A stretch of DNA of 64,000 nt from Panicum virgatum (Eukaryota; Streptophyta; Magnoliopsida; Poales; Poaceae): NCBI RefSeq assembly GCF_016808335.1, contig NC_053143.1:3009398-3073397 (forward strand), read 5' to 3'. This document shows, piece by piece, positions 1 to 9,860 of the stretch. Under the pieces are notes generated by a model. That model saw nothing but the letters and a program-made list of their open reading frames with translations. It had not been told where the DNA came from and ran no database searches. Numbering within the stretch: the first letter of the stretch is position 1; the number at the start of each line of letters is the position of its first letter. The translations under genes and the position numbers were made by a program.

Positions 1-420
1 CGCGCTCCGGTGTCCACCTCCTACCCGGAGTCTCTCGGCTGAATCCTCTCCTGAATTACGGCACTGGTCGGCGCGGGAGGAAGTACGGCAACCTGAGGCC
101 CTGCGGAGCCTGGATGCGACGTGTGGTTTCCGTCGACGGTGAGGCCTTGGTTCTCGCGGCTGTCAAGGCCTCGGCACTTGCTTGCTGTCTGCCAGGCCAC
201 ATGGCTGCCTTGCTGTTTCAGCTGCCGTTCTGTGTCTGAAGATCCTTGTGTTTCTTTCTTTCTTCCCATAGCTGCCGGGTGGCGCCGCCCGCGGCTTGTG
301 GCTTCCTCCTCTGCTCGGGGCTCGCCGTGGCTGGGCCCCGCGCGCGCCCGGCGCCCGTCGCCTATTGCCTCTCCACAGGCCATCCTTCCATCATACATAC
401 TAGAAAGAGTTACTCTACTA
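1..420. repeat. GC-rich duplicated unit, edge copy
   Basis: Bases 1-250 align with about 53,214-53,535 and bases 250-390 with about 55,735-55,850, so two pieces that lie apart in block 2 are joined here. It contains the recurring stretch that reads GFLLCSGLAVAGP in one frame. Open frames exist on both strands because of high GC, and none looks like a known protein. The unit is cut by the window start. Confidence 0.7.
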
Positions 421-1019
421 TAAAATATTCAGCTGCAGTTAAGAATACATCAATTTAGAATTCCTGCTATTCAAACTCAAACACTATGAACTTTTCTCAT
501 CGATAAATGAAGAAGGCCGGCAACCATACCAGAGAAGCACTTCTCCGTCTTCCTCTTCTTCTGCTGCTGGAACATATGGAAACACCGAAACAGGGTGGTT
601 ACTACAAGCCTCGATCTCGTGTCAAACATACATAGAGAATATTCAGCTGCAGGTCAGAATACATCGTTTTAGAATTCCTGCTATATATTTAAATATTATG
701 AACTTTTCTCATCGATAAATGAAGAAGGGCGTAGGTTGACAATGTAACATAAAATTTTAATAACACAGGAAAAATTTAGAAGTAGCTGTAGTGCTACTGC
801 TAGTGCGTCAGCAGCTCTATGGGTTCAGAGATGATGCGGTATAGAAGTTATGTGCCACGCGAGAAATTGCTGGTGCACATTATGTGTTTTTTTTAAAGAA
901 ATACATCATGTGTTTAACAGTTAAACTTTAACTAGAGGTACGAACTGTGGTGCTATCCGGTCTCGTACAAACTATGGTATAACAGCATAGCCATTTATCT
1001 TGACGTCTACCTGTCCTAA
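390..1019. repeat. AT-rich linker repeat between GC-rich units
   Basis: Contains the signature stretches ATATTCAGCTGCAG, TTTAGAATTCCTGCTAT and GAAGAAGGGCGTAGGTTGAC. The same series recurs near 17,760-17,970, 20,925-21,190, 57,600-57,810 and 61,330-61,600. A shorter version (390-530) precedes a fuller one (590-990). No gene is visible; it marks duplication units. Confidence 0.65.
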
Positions 1020-1028
1020 TTATATAAT

Positions 1029-1971
1029 GGAAGAAGTCCGTATTACCCCCCTTAACTTGTCAAGGAGTATGAAAAATTCCCCTGAACTACAAAATCAGAT
1101 ATCCTACACCCGAACTCTTGAAACCGTTTGATTTATACCCCTGGACCAAAACCACCCTGGTTTTCACCACACAAGAGCAGATTTTTCTTTCCTTTTATTG
1201 CTTTAATTTTAATAGCAAGAAAAAAATAGTTAAATGCGTCTAAAAATTATGAAATTTTTTATAAAGGTAGAGTAGATGATAAAAAACTATTTTAACTATT
1301 ATTTTTACTTGGAATACAAAATATTTTGAAATATAAATATTCGAAGATGGGTAAAATTTAAGTTTCATTGAATTTTTAGAGCATCAAAATGTGATCTTTC
1401 ATTTTGAACTTAGTTTATCATTTTAATTTTCTTTTACTCATGTTCCCAACAAGTTACAAAATTTTATTAGAATAATCAAATTTGGTGCAAATTTGCCCTT
1501 TACAAATAAACTTAAAATATTTCTATGTTATATGAGAAAATAAAATAAACATGATAAACTAAGTTCAATATGAACCTTAAGTTTCAAATTTGGTAAATTT
1601 TAGAGCACGATTTGATGCTCTAAAAATTCAATGAAACTTAAATTTTACCCATATTTGAATATTTATATTTTTTAAAAAAATCATTTCAAGTAAAAAAATA
1701 GTTAAAATAGTTTCTCTATCACCTACTTTACTTTGCAAAAAAATTTATAATTTTTTTACACATTTAACTATTTTTTCTTGCTATGAAGTTAAAGGGAGAA
1801 AAGAAGAAGAAAAAAACCGCTCTTGTGTGGTGAAAACTAGGGTGGTTTTGGTCCCTGGGGTGTAAATCAAATGGTTTCAAGAGTTCGGGATGTAGGATGT
1901 CCGGTTTTGTAGTTTAGGGGTTTTTTTCCGGACTTCTTGACAAGTTGAGGGGAGTAATATGTACTTCTTTC
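1029..1971. mobile_element. Long-TIR Mutator-like foldback element (non-autonomous)
   Basis: The two ends are inverted copies of each other over roughly 370-400 bp. The left end begins GGAAGAAGTCCGTATTAC and the right end, read on the other strand, begins GAAAGAAGTACATATTAC. A perfect 9-bp target duplication TTATATAAT flanks it (1,020-1,028 and 1,972-1,980). Long TIRs plus a 9-bp TSD fit the Mutator superfamily. The interior is AT-rich with no transposase, so it would depend on an enzyme made elsewhere. The following stretch to about 2,260 holds nothing recognisable. Confidence 0.85.
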
Positions 1972-2263
1972 TTATATAATATGCATACACTCTAGGGATG
2001 ACAAACAGCTGAGATATTGTCATTTTGTACAAAAAAAAAATCAAAGAACCACGTACAAAATTTTCACACTCTATTTTGCACATTCAACTAGTTTTCAATC
2101 TGAATGTTCATCAAAAGGGTCGACATAGGTTATTAGAGTAGGACTTCCTATCAGCAAAGCTGTCATCAAGTAGCCTTGTAACACAGAACTACCATCATTC
2201 AAAACAAACAATCAGTACTGCTTGATTATAATTGGTGAAAAATTCAGAAGGTCCGCGATTAGC

Positions 2264-3600
2264 ATCTAGTGATGGCGTGATGCAACAGCGCAGCACCGCA
2301 TCACTGACAGACTGACAGTACCCCCGCAAGAAGGAATATATATGATGATAATGAAGAGCTATTGTTAGTCCTCTATCCTCTACGGCACAAGCTGCTTGGA
2401 TAGCTTATTAATGGCCACCTCATGCCTGCCAAAGTTCAGAGGATCATCGGATTTCACTGAAACGACATGGATACATGAACGCTGAGCCGCAAGCAGAAGG
2501 TGGACATGTCTGAGCTAGTCGCCTCGAACTCCTCGCCACCGGACGCCTCCCTCCTTGCTGCGAGCTCATCCCCGCCATGACGACGCCGGCGGCGAGCAAC
2601 CAGGGCGCAGTCGCGGAGGGTAACGCTGCCCGGGCCTCAGGGAGGCAAATGGGCTGAGGTAACTGGGCCGTCACTTGGCGCAAGCCCAAACCAACGGCGC
2701 CGGGCTCCAGCATGCCAGGTCCATCCATTCCCAGCCGCCAAGATCCCATCGGACGGCTCAGAATCAGTCCAGCCCGGACGGGAAATGAAATACCGTCCCC
2801 CCTGGACGGTGAACCGAATGCCGTCCACCCCCTGGCCCGGTCGTGGACGCGGCCGGCAGGCGGCAGCACCGCCGCGGCACGATGGCGGCGCCGGCGCCGG
2901 CGCCGTGTCATCCTCGGCGCTCGGCTGGACGAGACCATTTGCATGCTCTATTCGTATTTGCATTGGTGACGGCGCTCCGCCGCGGCAGGGAGCCAGGGGC
3001 GACGACGATAGGCGCTGGCTTGCGGGCTGCCGGCGTGCGTCGCCGGTGGCGAGGCCGAGGCGGGATACGCCGCGCAACTGACGAGGAGAGCAGCGCCACT
3101 GATCGCGTCGTGCGTGTCCCGAGCCGGCTCCGGCCTCCACCTCCTACCCAGTGGCGGAGCCAGGAATCACGGCAGGAGGGGCTGCTTCCCCTTCTTCCTC
3201 TAGCCCCTCCCCTCCTCCTTCTTCCTTCTCAAATTTGTAGGAGAGGCTTAGGGGGGGCTTTATGGAGATTACAGCGGTAGGGGGGCTTGAGCCCCTCCCT
3301 CCCCACCGCTGCCTCCGCCCGCCTTCACTGAACGGTCAGTTCTGTGATGCCCGCGTGCATGCGCTCGCCGACTCTCGTCAGAACGCGCTCGCCGTGGCGA
3401 GGAGAGATGCTGCGGGGGGACTCGGGGAGCGCCGCCGACCGCTCGCCATCCCTGGCTGTTGGACAGCCGCGCCGGAACAAGGCGACGGACCGAGCACTTC
3501 GCTGCTGCACTGCATGCTCTGTTTCGCGATGAATCCTGTAGGTTTGGAAGCCCCTGGACGGTGATCGGCCACGACGGGTTCGCATTCCAGTATCTCACAG
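2264..3600. repeat. GC-rich duplicated unit, type A
   Basis: Aligns with 21,190-21,682, 24,960-25,740, 58,310-59,330 and 61,590-62,086. The order of landmarks is constant: CCCGCAAGAAG, ACATGAACGCTGAGC, GCAAATGGGCTGAG, a GGGCC/GGCCCA pair, then two small hairpins of the form GGACGG...CCGTCC near 2,773-2,830. GGCCCA sites are typical of promoters of plant housekeeping genes, so an ancestral promoter plus first exon is possible. No open frame here is conserved in a way that supports a gene. Confidence 0.6.
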
Positions 3601-4172
3601 TCACAGTAGCCAAGGCGGCGCCGGCGCCGGCGCCGGCGCCGGCGCCGGCGCCGGGCAGGCCACTAATCTCTAGCGGGCGAGTAGCCAGCCATGGAGGACC
3701 TGCTCTGCTCTTTCTTTCCAGGCAAATGATATCCATGGAGGACGGCACGCCGGCGCCGGGCAGGCCACTAATCTCTAGCGGGCGAGTAGCCAGCCATGGA
3801 GGACCTGCTCTGCTCTTTCTTTCCAGGCAAATGATATCCATGGAGGACGGCACGCCGGCGCCGGGCAGGCCACTAATCTCTAGCGGGCGAGTAGCCAGCC
3901 ATGGAGGACCTGCTCTGCTCTTTCTTTCCAGGCAAATGATATCCATGGAGGACGGCATTCGATTCACCGTCCAGGGGGGACGGTATTTCATTCCCCGTCC
4001 GGGCTGGACTGATTCTAGGCCGTCCGATGGGATCTCTGCGGCTGGATTGGAGCTCGCGTGCTGGAGCCCGGCGCGTTGGTTTGGGCTGCGCCCAGTGGCG
4101 GCCCAGTTCCCTCAGCCCATTTACCTCGCTGAGGCCCGAAGCCTCCTCCTCCCGGCCGCGCCGCTGCGGCGG
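2610..4172. repeat. Inverted repeat with arms 2,610-2,833 and 3,950-4,172
   Basis: The second arm is the reverse complement of the first over about 220 bp, with scattered mismatches; both contain the twin GGACGG/CCGTCC hairpins and the GGGCC/GGCCCA pair. The arms are separated by about 1.1 kb that includes the GGCGCC tract and the 105-bp repeats. It is either a rearranged pair of type-A units or the TIRs of an uncharacterised element; no clear target duplication was found. Confidence 0.65.
3614..3960. repeat. GGCGCC microsatellite and three 105-bp tandem repeats
   Basis: A run of alternating GCCGGC hexamers (about 3,617-3,655) leads into a 105-bp unit repeated three times; the word CACTAATCTC recurs at 3,661, 3,766 and 3,871. 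Since 105 is a multiple of three, 35-residue repeats appear in open frames on both strands. I treat these as by-products: no start context, domain or outside homologue supports a protein. Confidence 0.85.
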
Positions 4173-4268
4173 AGGAAGAGGAGCGACGTCGCGACGACCA
4201 CGGAGCTGTCGAGCATGGCGGCCCGGCCAGGGCCTAGCGACATGGGCGCGCTGTCGGTCGCCGGACTT

Positions 4269-5040
4269 TCGGGATGCAAGTGGGTTGGAATTGGGTCAAC
4301 CAGTGATTGACCCGTACAACCCATGAAAATTATTATGGTACACTGACCCATTATGATGATTACCCAAATGACCCAGTGGGTTACAGAAAGCAGCAAATTT
4401 GATGTTTCAAAGCCTGCACAACAAAAGCATGCGTCTGTTGCTATTACCAGCCTGACGTCCAAGCTGCTAGAGAAGCAGGAGCCCTTCGTCTGGGAGCTGA
4501 TGCACCTCATCTAAGTGAGATGATCGTAGCACCTCCTCAACTGCCATGCCACCGCCAGTAAAAATGCAGTGGCCGCAGTGCTCCAGCTGGTCGACGGCTT
4601 GAGGAACAAGACGACGCACCGACGAGCTCTAGCAGAGGCTTCGGAGGAGGATGCTGTGGGACTGCAACTCTAGGACGCGTCGAGCGGGAGTCTGCGCCCA
4701 GCCGCTCAGGATCAAGCGTTGGGGAGATGGGAGGGAGGAGAACAAGTGGCCGTACGTGCTTTGGATCGGAATGGAGTATGCGGCAGGCACAGAGAGATAA
4801 GAGGAGCACGACATGGCAGAGCAAGGGCGGTGCGGACGACTACGTGGGACAGTGAGACGGCGATCTATGCGGTAGCTGGCTGTGACACCGCTCGATGTTG
4901 GAATGGGTTACCCGATGACCCAAAGCACTATGCACTGCTTGACACTAAAATTTTATGGGTCAATATAATGGGTATTTACAATAAAATTCTTATTTTGGGT
5001 ATCGGGTCACTGGGTCGACCCATATAAATCTGCATCCTGA
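4269..5040. mobile_element. hAT-like non-autonomous element
   Basis: Flanked by a perfect 8-bp target duplication CCGGACTT (4,261-4,268 and 5,041-5,048). The ends are imperfect inverted repeats: TCGGGATGCAAGT on the left and TCAGGATGCAGAT on the right in reverse complement. An unoccupied site exists near 23,470-23,500, where the flanking sequences run together without the insert. An 8-bp TSD with short TIRs is characteristic of hAT. Subterminal GGGTNNACCC-like words occur at both ends; there is no transposase. Confidence 0.85.
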
Positions 5041-5048
5041 CCGGACTT

Positions 5049-5516
5049 GGCCAGGTGGCTGACCTCCCTCCTCACTACAGATCATGTTCCGTTCAGCGCG
5101 CGGTGGCCAACTGGCCATGGCGGCATGGCCTGCTTGGTTGCGTTTGTGCAGGGTCATGGCCACGGAGGCACGGAGACGTCGGAGTCGATGGAGGCTTCCG
5201 TGGCGGTGTTGTTGGGGCCGGCCTCCGGCCGGCGCGCTCTGACTTGGCAGCTATACTGAGTATGTTTCACGAGTTCTTAAAGTTAAATTGACATTGTAGA
5301 TTACGTTTCGATAGATTCTGAATGCTCAAACGAATGCAGAATGACTGAATGGTTATTGGATGGATTCTGAATGTTTTCCTGTTGGGCTCCGTATGATCAA
5401 ATGGAAAGAAAAAAAAGAAATCTCCTGCAAAATGATGCTATGCTTGGACAGTGAACTTTGAACATGGGCTCCGTATGCAAGATAACATGAGTGTAGAGAA
5501 AATGGCAAAAGAAAAT
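5049..5516. repeat. Duplicated segment, paralogous to 23,486-23,950
   Basis: Starts GGCCAGGTGGCTGACCTCC and continues into an AT-rich tail with TCTGAATGTTTTCCTGTTGGG, matching the end of block 1 in order and orientation. It shows that the sequence ending block 1 also sat directly before a HIPP copy, as expected for tandem duplication. No gene is visible. Confidence 0.75.
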
Positions 5517-5594
5517 GGCGGCTGCGGCGGCGGGTACATGCCCATGATGCAGCAGCCACAGATGATGATGTACAGCGGCGGCTATGGCTCCCAG
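5517..5594 (+). pseudogene. HIPP gene fragment (Gly/Met/Gln-rich part of tail)
   Basis: Aligns with 49,110-49,200 of the intact-length HIPP gene: a Gly run, then YMPMMQQ, PQMMM and GGYGSQ in the same frame, with fewer CAG codons than the main copy. It stops where a transposon inserted; the gene continues after it at 12,941. Nothing of the metal-binding domain precedes it, because the upstream sequence is unrelated linker, so this copy was already 5'-truncated when duplicated or lost its front later. It cannot encode a working protein. Confidence 0.85.
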
Positions 5595-6087
5595 GTCAAC
5601 CGTCTAGGGTGAAACCAGTTTCAACGGTTTGGACTTCGTTTGGTATGCTATTGGTTTGGTTGGAAATGGGGTAATTTTATAAATAGTTTGGTTGGGTTTG
5701 GGTTGCTACAAAATCTGGTTTAGACCGGTTTGGTCTGGGCTTTAGCGAGCTGGAGGCCACGACTAACGTTGACCTCGAGCGTGTACTTCTTATTCCTTGC
5801 GTTTCGTTTGTGTTGATCAGAAGCTAGCTTGTATTGTTAAATAGAGATCGATAGGTAAGCATTGGCCTGTTTCGCTTGGCATCTAGATGCAAGAAATATC
5901 TACGTTCTGAGTAAAGCAAGCTAGCGCAGTCAGTATCTGTGTGCCATAGAAGTAGAATAGCAAGCAGCTAATGGGTAGTCAGGTCATTGTCTCCGGTTGA
6001 AACCAGCTAATGTTTATGGTTCGGTTTGGTTTTGGTTTTAAAAGACCGATATATTGGTTTGGTTCAGTTTCCAAGGTATACAGTTTG

Positions 6088-6647
6088 TGTTGGAAATTTA
6101 TGATCTCAGGATAACAACCTAGATCTACATGGCAATAATTTCCATAAATTAGAGATAACATATCAAATATATTCATGTACCGTGATTGGCAGGTACACCT
6201 AATGTTTCCATCTATAAGTCGGCCCCGGTCCCACAGTGCTGTCTATAAATATGAGACGGAGGGTTACCCTCTGTAACAATAATCAGTTAATCTCGCGATT
6301 AGCGAAACACCAATCAATTAGAGTGCTGGAGGGGCTGGAAGCGCGACTTCCTCATCTACTTCGTGGCAGGCACAAGGAGTTGCTGTTCCTCATCTACTTC
6401 GTGGCATGCACAATGAGGAGTTGCTGCTCGTCAAGAACTTCATCAACAGAGAGATCTAAATCTCTCCAATGGTGAAGATCAAGTCTATTTCATCTACATC
6501 AGTCATCAGCCCTACTACTACATTTTCAGAGGCGTTCATGGACTCAAGAAGCTCTGGTCAGTTTAATCTAATTAATTCCGCATTAAATAATTAGTGATCA
6601 TGATCAGACTAAACTAAGATCCTGTTTATGATTAATTAATTCTAACA
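6088..6647 (+). repeat. 5' LTR of copia element
   Basis: Begins TGTTGGAAAT and ends AATTCTAACA. It contains the TATA-like stretch TCTATAAATATGAG near 6,242, a plausible promoter for the element. Nearly identical to 12,286-12,845. Confidence 0.92.
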
Positions 6648-6649
6648 AT

Positions 6650-6662
6650 CGGTATCAAGAGC
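6650..6662 (+). promoter_or_regulatory. Primer-binding site of copia element
   Basis: CGGTATCAAGAGC lies two bases after the 5' LTR. It resembles TGGTATCAGAGC, the complement of the initiator tRNA-Met 3' end used by many plant copia elements, with one substitution and one extra A. Confidence 0.8.
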
Positions 6663-7261
6663 CATCTTAGTTCTATAATGATCCTAATATCCAGAGCCAT
6701 CAAATTTTAAGCCTCTGTTAATAACAGATTAGATCTGTTATGCATAATTACGTTATGTGCAAATGAGGGTGATGCGATTAGTAGATTGGATCTACTAAGT
6801 CTCTCCAGCGTGATGTGTGTGCTGATTAATGTTCAAATTAGTTTATTTTTGTGCTTATCTACCTGCGACTAAGCTTCTGCAGTAAAGTTTTTCATGGGCG
6901 AATTAGATTAAGATGCGTGTTTATGAAGTCATTAGTCTGAATTATGTTCGGATTAGACACTGATTAATGCAAATCTTAATCTGATTAGACTAAGTACCTC
7001 GGATTAGATCTAAATAATTATCTTAATGCTAATTGTGATTAGACCGAGGCAAATTAGGATCTACTTGATGATTAAGTCAAGTAATTAAGGTTAGGGTTTA
7101 AGATTACTTAATTAGTTCCCCAAATTAGCCCACTGTTAAGTCAAATTCCGCAAAATTGAAGTCAAATTCATGCAATTAGATGCATCAGCAGCATTGAGAA
7201 GAAGGGGAATTGCAAATTTCAGATCGCATCAAGAAATCCCAAATTCCTCATGAACCCTAAC

Positions 7262-8060
7262 CCTAATGGAGGATGAACTCACCTCGGGATGCCGTCTGCC
7301 GCGCGTGGCATGATGCTGCCGCCGCGCGCAGGTGCGGCGTCTTTCCCTGACGAGCCGCTCATGTGCATCAGTAGCGCACAGCCCGGCTGAGAGCACCGAG
7401 GTGGAGCCCCTTGATGGCCGTGCGCGCGATTAGCCGCACGTACTGCCGGCGAGAGGGCCCACCACGGAGCATGGCACGGGCGGTGCTCGGCTTCACCAAA
7501 TCGGCGCTCACGGGATCTCGAGTGGCCGCGGAGGCGCATGAGGACGCGCACGTCGCGAGCGGCTCGGAGGCACCCACGGCCGCGAGGCACCTCTGGCCGG
7601 CGGGACCGGCCAGCCCAAGGCGAGCGCCCGCTGCATGAGGAGCAGCGGCGGCCGCAGCTCCCAGGCGCAGGCCGGAGCTCACAAGCGGTGGCCGGGCCCG
7701 CCCCCCCCCCCCACCGCGCGGCCCGTGGGACGCGCGCCCCGAGCGTGAGGCGGCGACAGGGGCGCTGTGCGTGCGCATCAGGGAGCGCGTGGCGGCACCC
7801 ACTGCACTACGCCATGAGACGGCGGCGGTGCTAGCCGCGTGCAGCGGCGCCCAGCTGCAGAGCTGTGGCGACTGCAGCTCCCCGCACAGGCGCATGCGAG
7901 GGCATTTGTGCTGGCTGCTGGGGAAAGAAGAAGAGAGTGAGAGGCATTAGGGTTTTCAGGACTGGCCTCCACCCTCTTATGCGGAACCATATAAGATCTG
8001 GGCTGTCGGATCATCACGGACGGTTCAAATGAAGTCGGATTAGGGTTCCGCGCTGCTAGG
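7262..8060 (-). other. GC-rich insert in the copia leader, possible captured gene fragment (antisense)
   Basis: Base composition changes abruptly from AT-rich to GC-rich for about 800 bp. On the minus strand there is an open frame of 175 codons (7,895-7,368), preceded by a promoter-like stretch (CCGTCCGTGATGATCCGACAG) and followed near 7,282 by CCCGAG/GTGAGT, a good 5' splice site. That looks like a captured host promoter plus first exon, inserted antisense to the element. The predicted peptide is rich in Ala, Arg and Ser and I do not recognise it. Confidence 0.45.
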
Positions 8061-8299
8061 CCGTTAGTGGGCCGAGCGGCTGGCAGGCCGAGCCGAGCGC
8101 GTGACTTTGGGCCGAGCCGATTTTGTGTTTGGACTGGTTTATGAGTTTTAGGCCAGTTTTAAGATATAAAGTTTTTTTCTTTACTGTTTAATGTTTTAAG
8201 CTTATTTCTTTACTGATTCTTATGATTTAAGCTTAATTTAATTGATGTTTATGTTTAAGACTTTAATTATTTTCTGTTGCACTTATAATTACCAGCATT

Positions 8300-9057
8300 A
8301 TATTTATTTAATGTCCATGAGTATTTATTTCATATTTGAGATATCTATTATTTATAATTTCGCAAATAAGTTTTTTGCTTAATTTATCTATGATAGATAT
8401 TTCTCAATTATGAATAGTGATATTTTCCATAATTCTGATGTTATAAGGTCAATTTAAAAATAATTATGGAAAATCATCATTGATAATGAGTTTATTTTGG
8501 GCTATTAATGAGTCTTGTTATTTGAGCACAATTAATTTATAATGTCAGATGTGCTTGTTAAATGAGAAAGAATATATAGATTGATGAGCCTTATATCTAT
8601 AGATTAATGAGCCTTATCATTTTAGTGCAATTAAATTTATTGATGTTTTATGCACTAATTATATAAAGCAAAGTTTAAGGTTTATGAGCTTTATGTTTAC
8701 AGTGAAATTTGATCTCTTCATGATTTATGTGTTATTTCACTGTTTAAATTTGAGCTTAAAATTCCAAAATAAGTGTATTTGCCTTAATGTTTCCATTATG
8801 CTTTATTGATGAACATTGCATTAGTTCGCATTGTTTAAGTTGAAAATTATATATTTTCCACCATGTACAATTAAGATGCTCTCTAATCAAATGGAACCAT
8901 CGAGAAGTTTGATTAGAGTACACTTGTAATTAATTCTGACCATCGTTGTTTTAATTATGAGTTAATGGTAAGTTTCGTTTGTTTTCCCCATCGGTGATGC
9001 AAATTGAAACTTATGGCATGATTTTAATCAGACCATCGTAGGGTTAATCTTGTGCTT
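8300..9057 (+). other. Stem-loop-rich leader before gag
   Basis: Several inverted repeats follow each other: a perfect 13-bp pair at 8,422-8,434/8,462-8,474, a perfect 11-bp pair at 8,881-8,891/8,908-8,918, and pairs around 8,927-8,957, 8,969-9,013 and 9,016-9,057. The loops of the last four contain ACCATCGA, CATCGTTG, CATCGGTG and CATCGTAG. This is direct observation; function in RNA packaging or dimerisation is inference. Confidence 0.6.
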
Positions 9058-9111
9058 TTATGTGCATATTATTGTATAAGATTATTGAGACTTCAATTTT
9101 ATGATTTTTCA

Positions 9112-9713
9112 GTGAATTATGAGGGCTTGCTAAGCACCATTGAGCCCTTTGATGGCACCAACTTTCCTAAGTGGAATAATGAGGTGTCTGCAGTTCTCAG
9201 AGTTCTGGACTTTGATTACGCACTTTATGAGTATAAACCTGTTAATCCTTCTATAAGTACTGAGAATCATAATGAGCAATTAAGTTGGAGAAATGGCAAA
9301 AAAAATTCAACGAATTTGCAAAGTTAGTTATAAAACATTCGATCTCAGATGCCATAAGGGGAGCATTTCCTTATAGGAAGAATGATAGGGAACTAAGTGT
9401 TAAGGAGTTTATGAACTCCATTGAGGAATGTTATAAAATTAATTATTCCAACTTCCTCATAAATAAGTTGTCTACCTCACGTTATGATGGGCGCAATGGA
9501 CTAAGTGTACACATTAAGAGCATATACAATATGGCTGCTGAGTTGAAAGCACTTGGCAGGTTCATCTCTAATGATCTGCTGGTGCCATATCTTATGGCTT
9601 ATCTACTAGAGAATTATAGTAAGCGTGCTCAAAATGTGGATACTCCAGTAAGATATAAGTTATGTGAGTCACTTCATCAAGTGCAAAGGAAGGATAATAA
9701 AGTTGTCTCATAA
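9112..9713 (+). pseudogene. copia gag (UBN2/Retrotran_gag_2-like), frameshifted
   Basis: The start of the recognisable region reads EPFDGTNFPKWNNEV, the conserved N-terminal block of plant copia gag, then continues in a second frame with IKHSISDAIRGAFP and an LLENYSKRAQN-like segment typical of the same family. Frame changes near 9,280-9,290, next to an A-run (CAAAAAAAATTC), so one base has been lost or gained. TTTTTCAG just before 9,113 may be a 3' splice site. There is no zinc knuckle before the TAA at 9,711-9,713. The product would be the capsid-like protein; as it stands it is broken. Confidence 0.85.
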
Positions 9714-9827
9714 ACTCTTTTAAGTTAAAGTTTCCCCTAAATTTTGGTGGATTGATTGAGATGCATTCCCAGTAGGTCATTAAGTCTGACCCATAAGATC
9801 AGGGGAGTTCAAGGGGAGCAAAGTTTA

Positions 9828-9860
<33 letters not shown>

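Noticed and set aside
3269..4310. Frames on both strands with 35-residue repeats
   Set aside because: The repeat is 105 bp, so any frame without a stop in one unit stays open. No evidence for translation.
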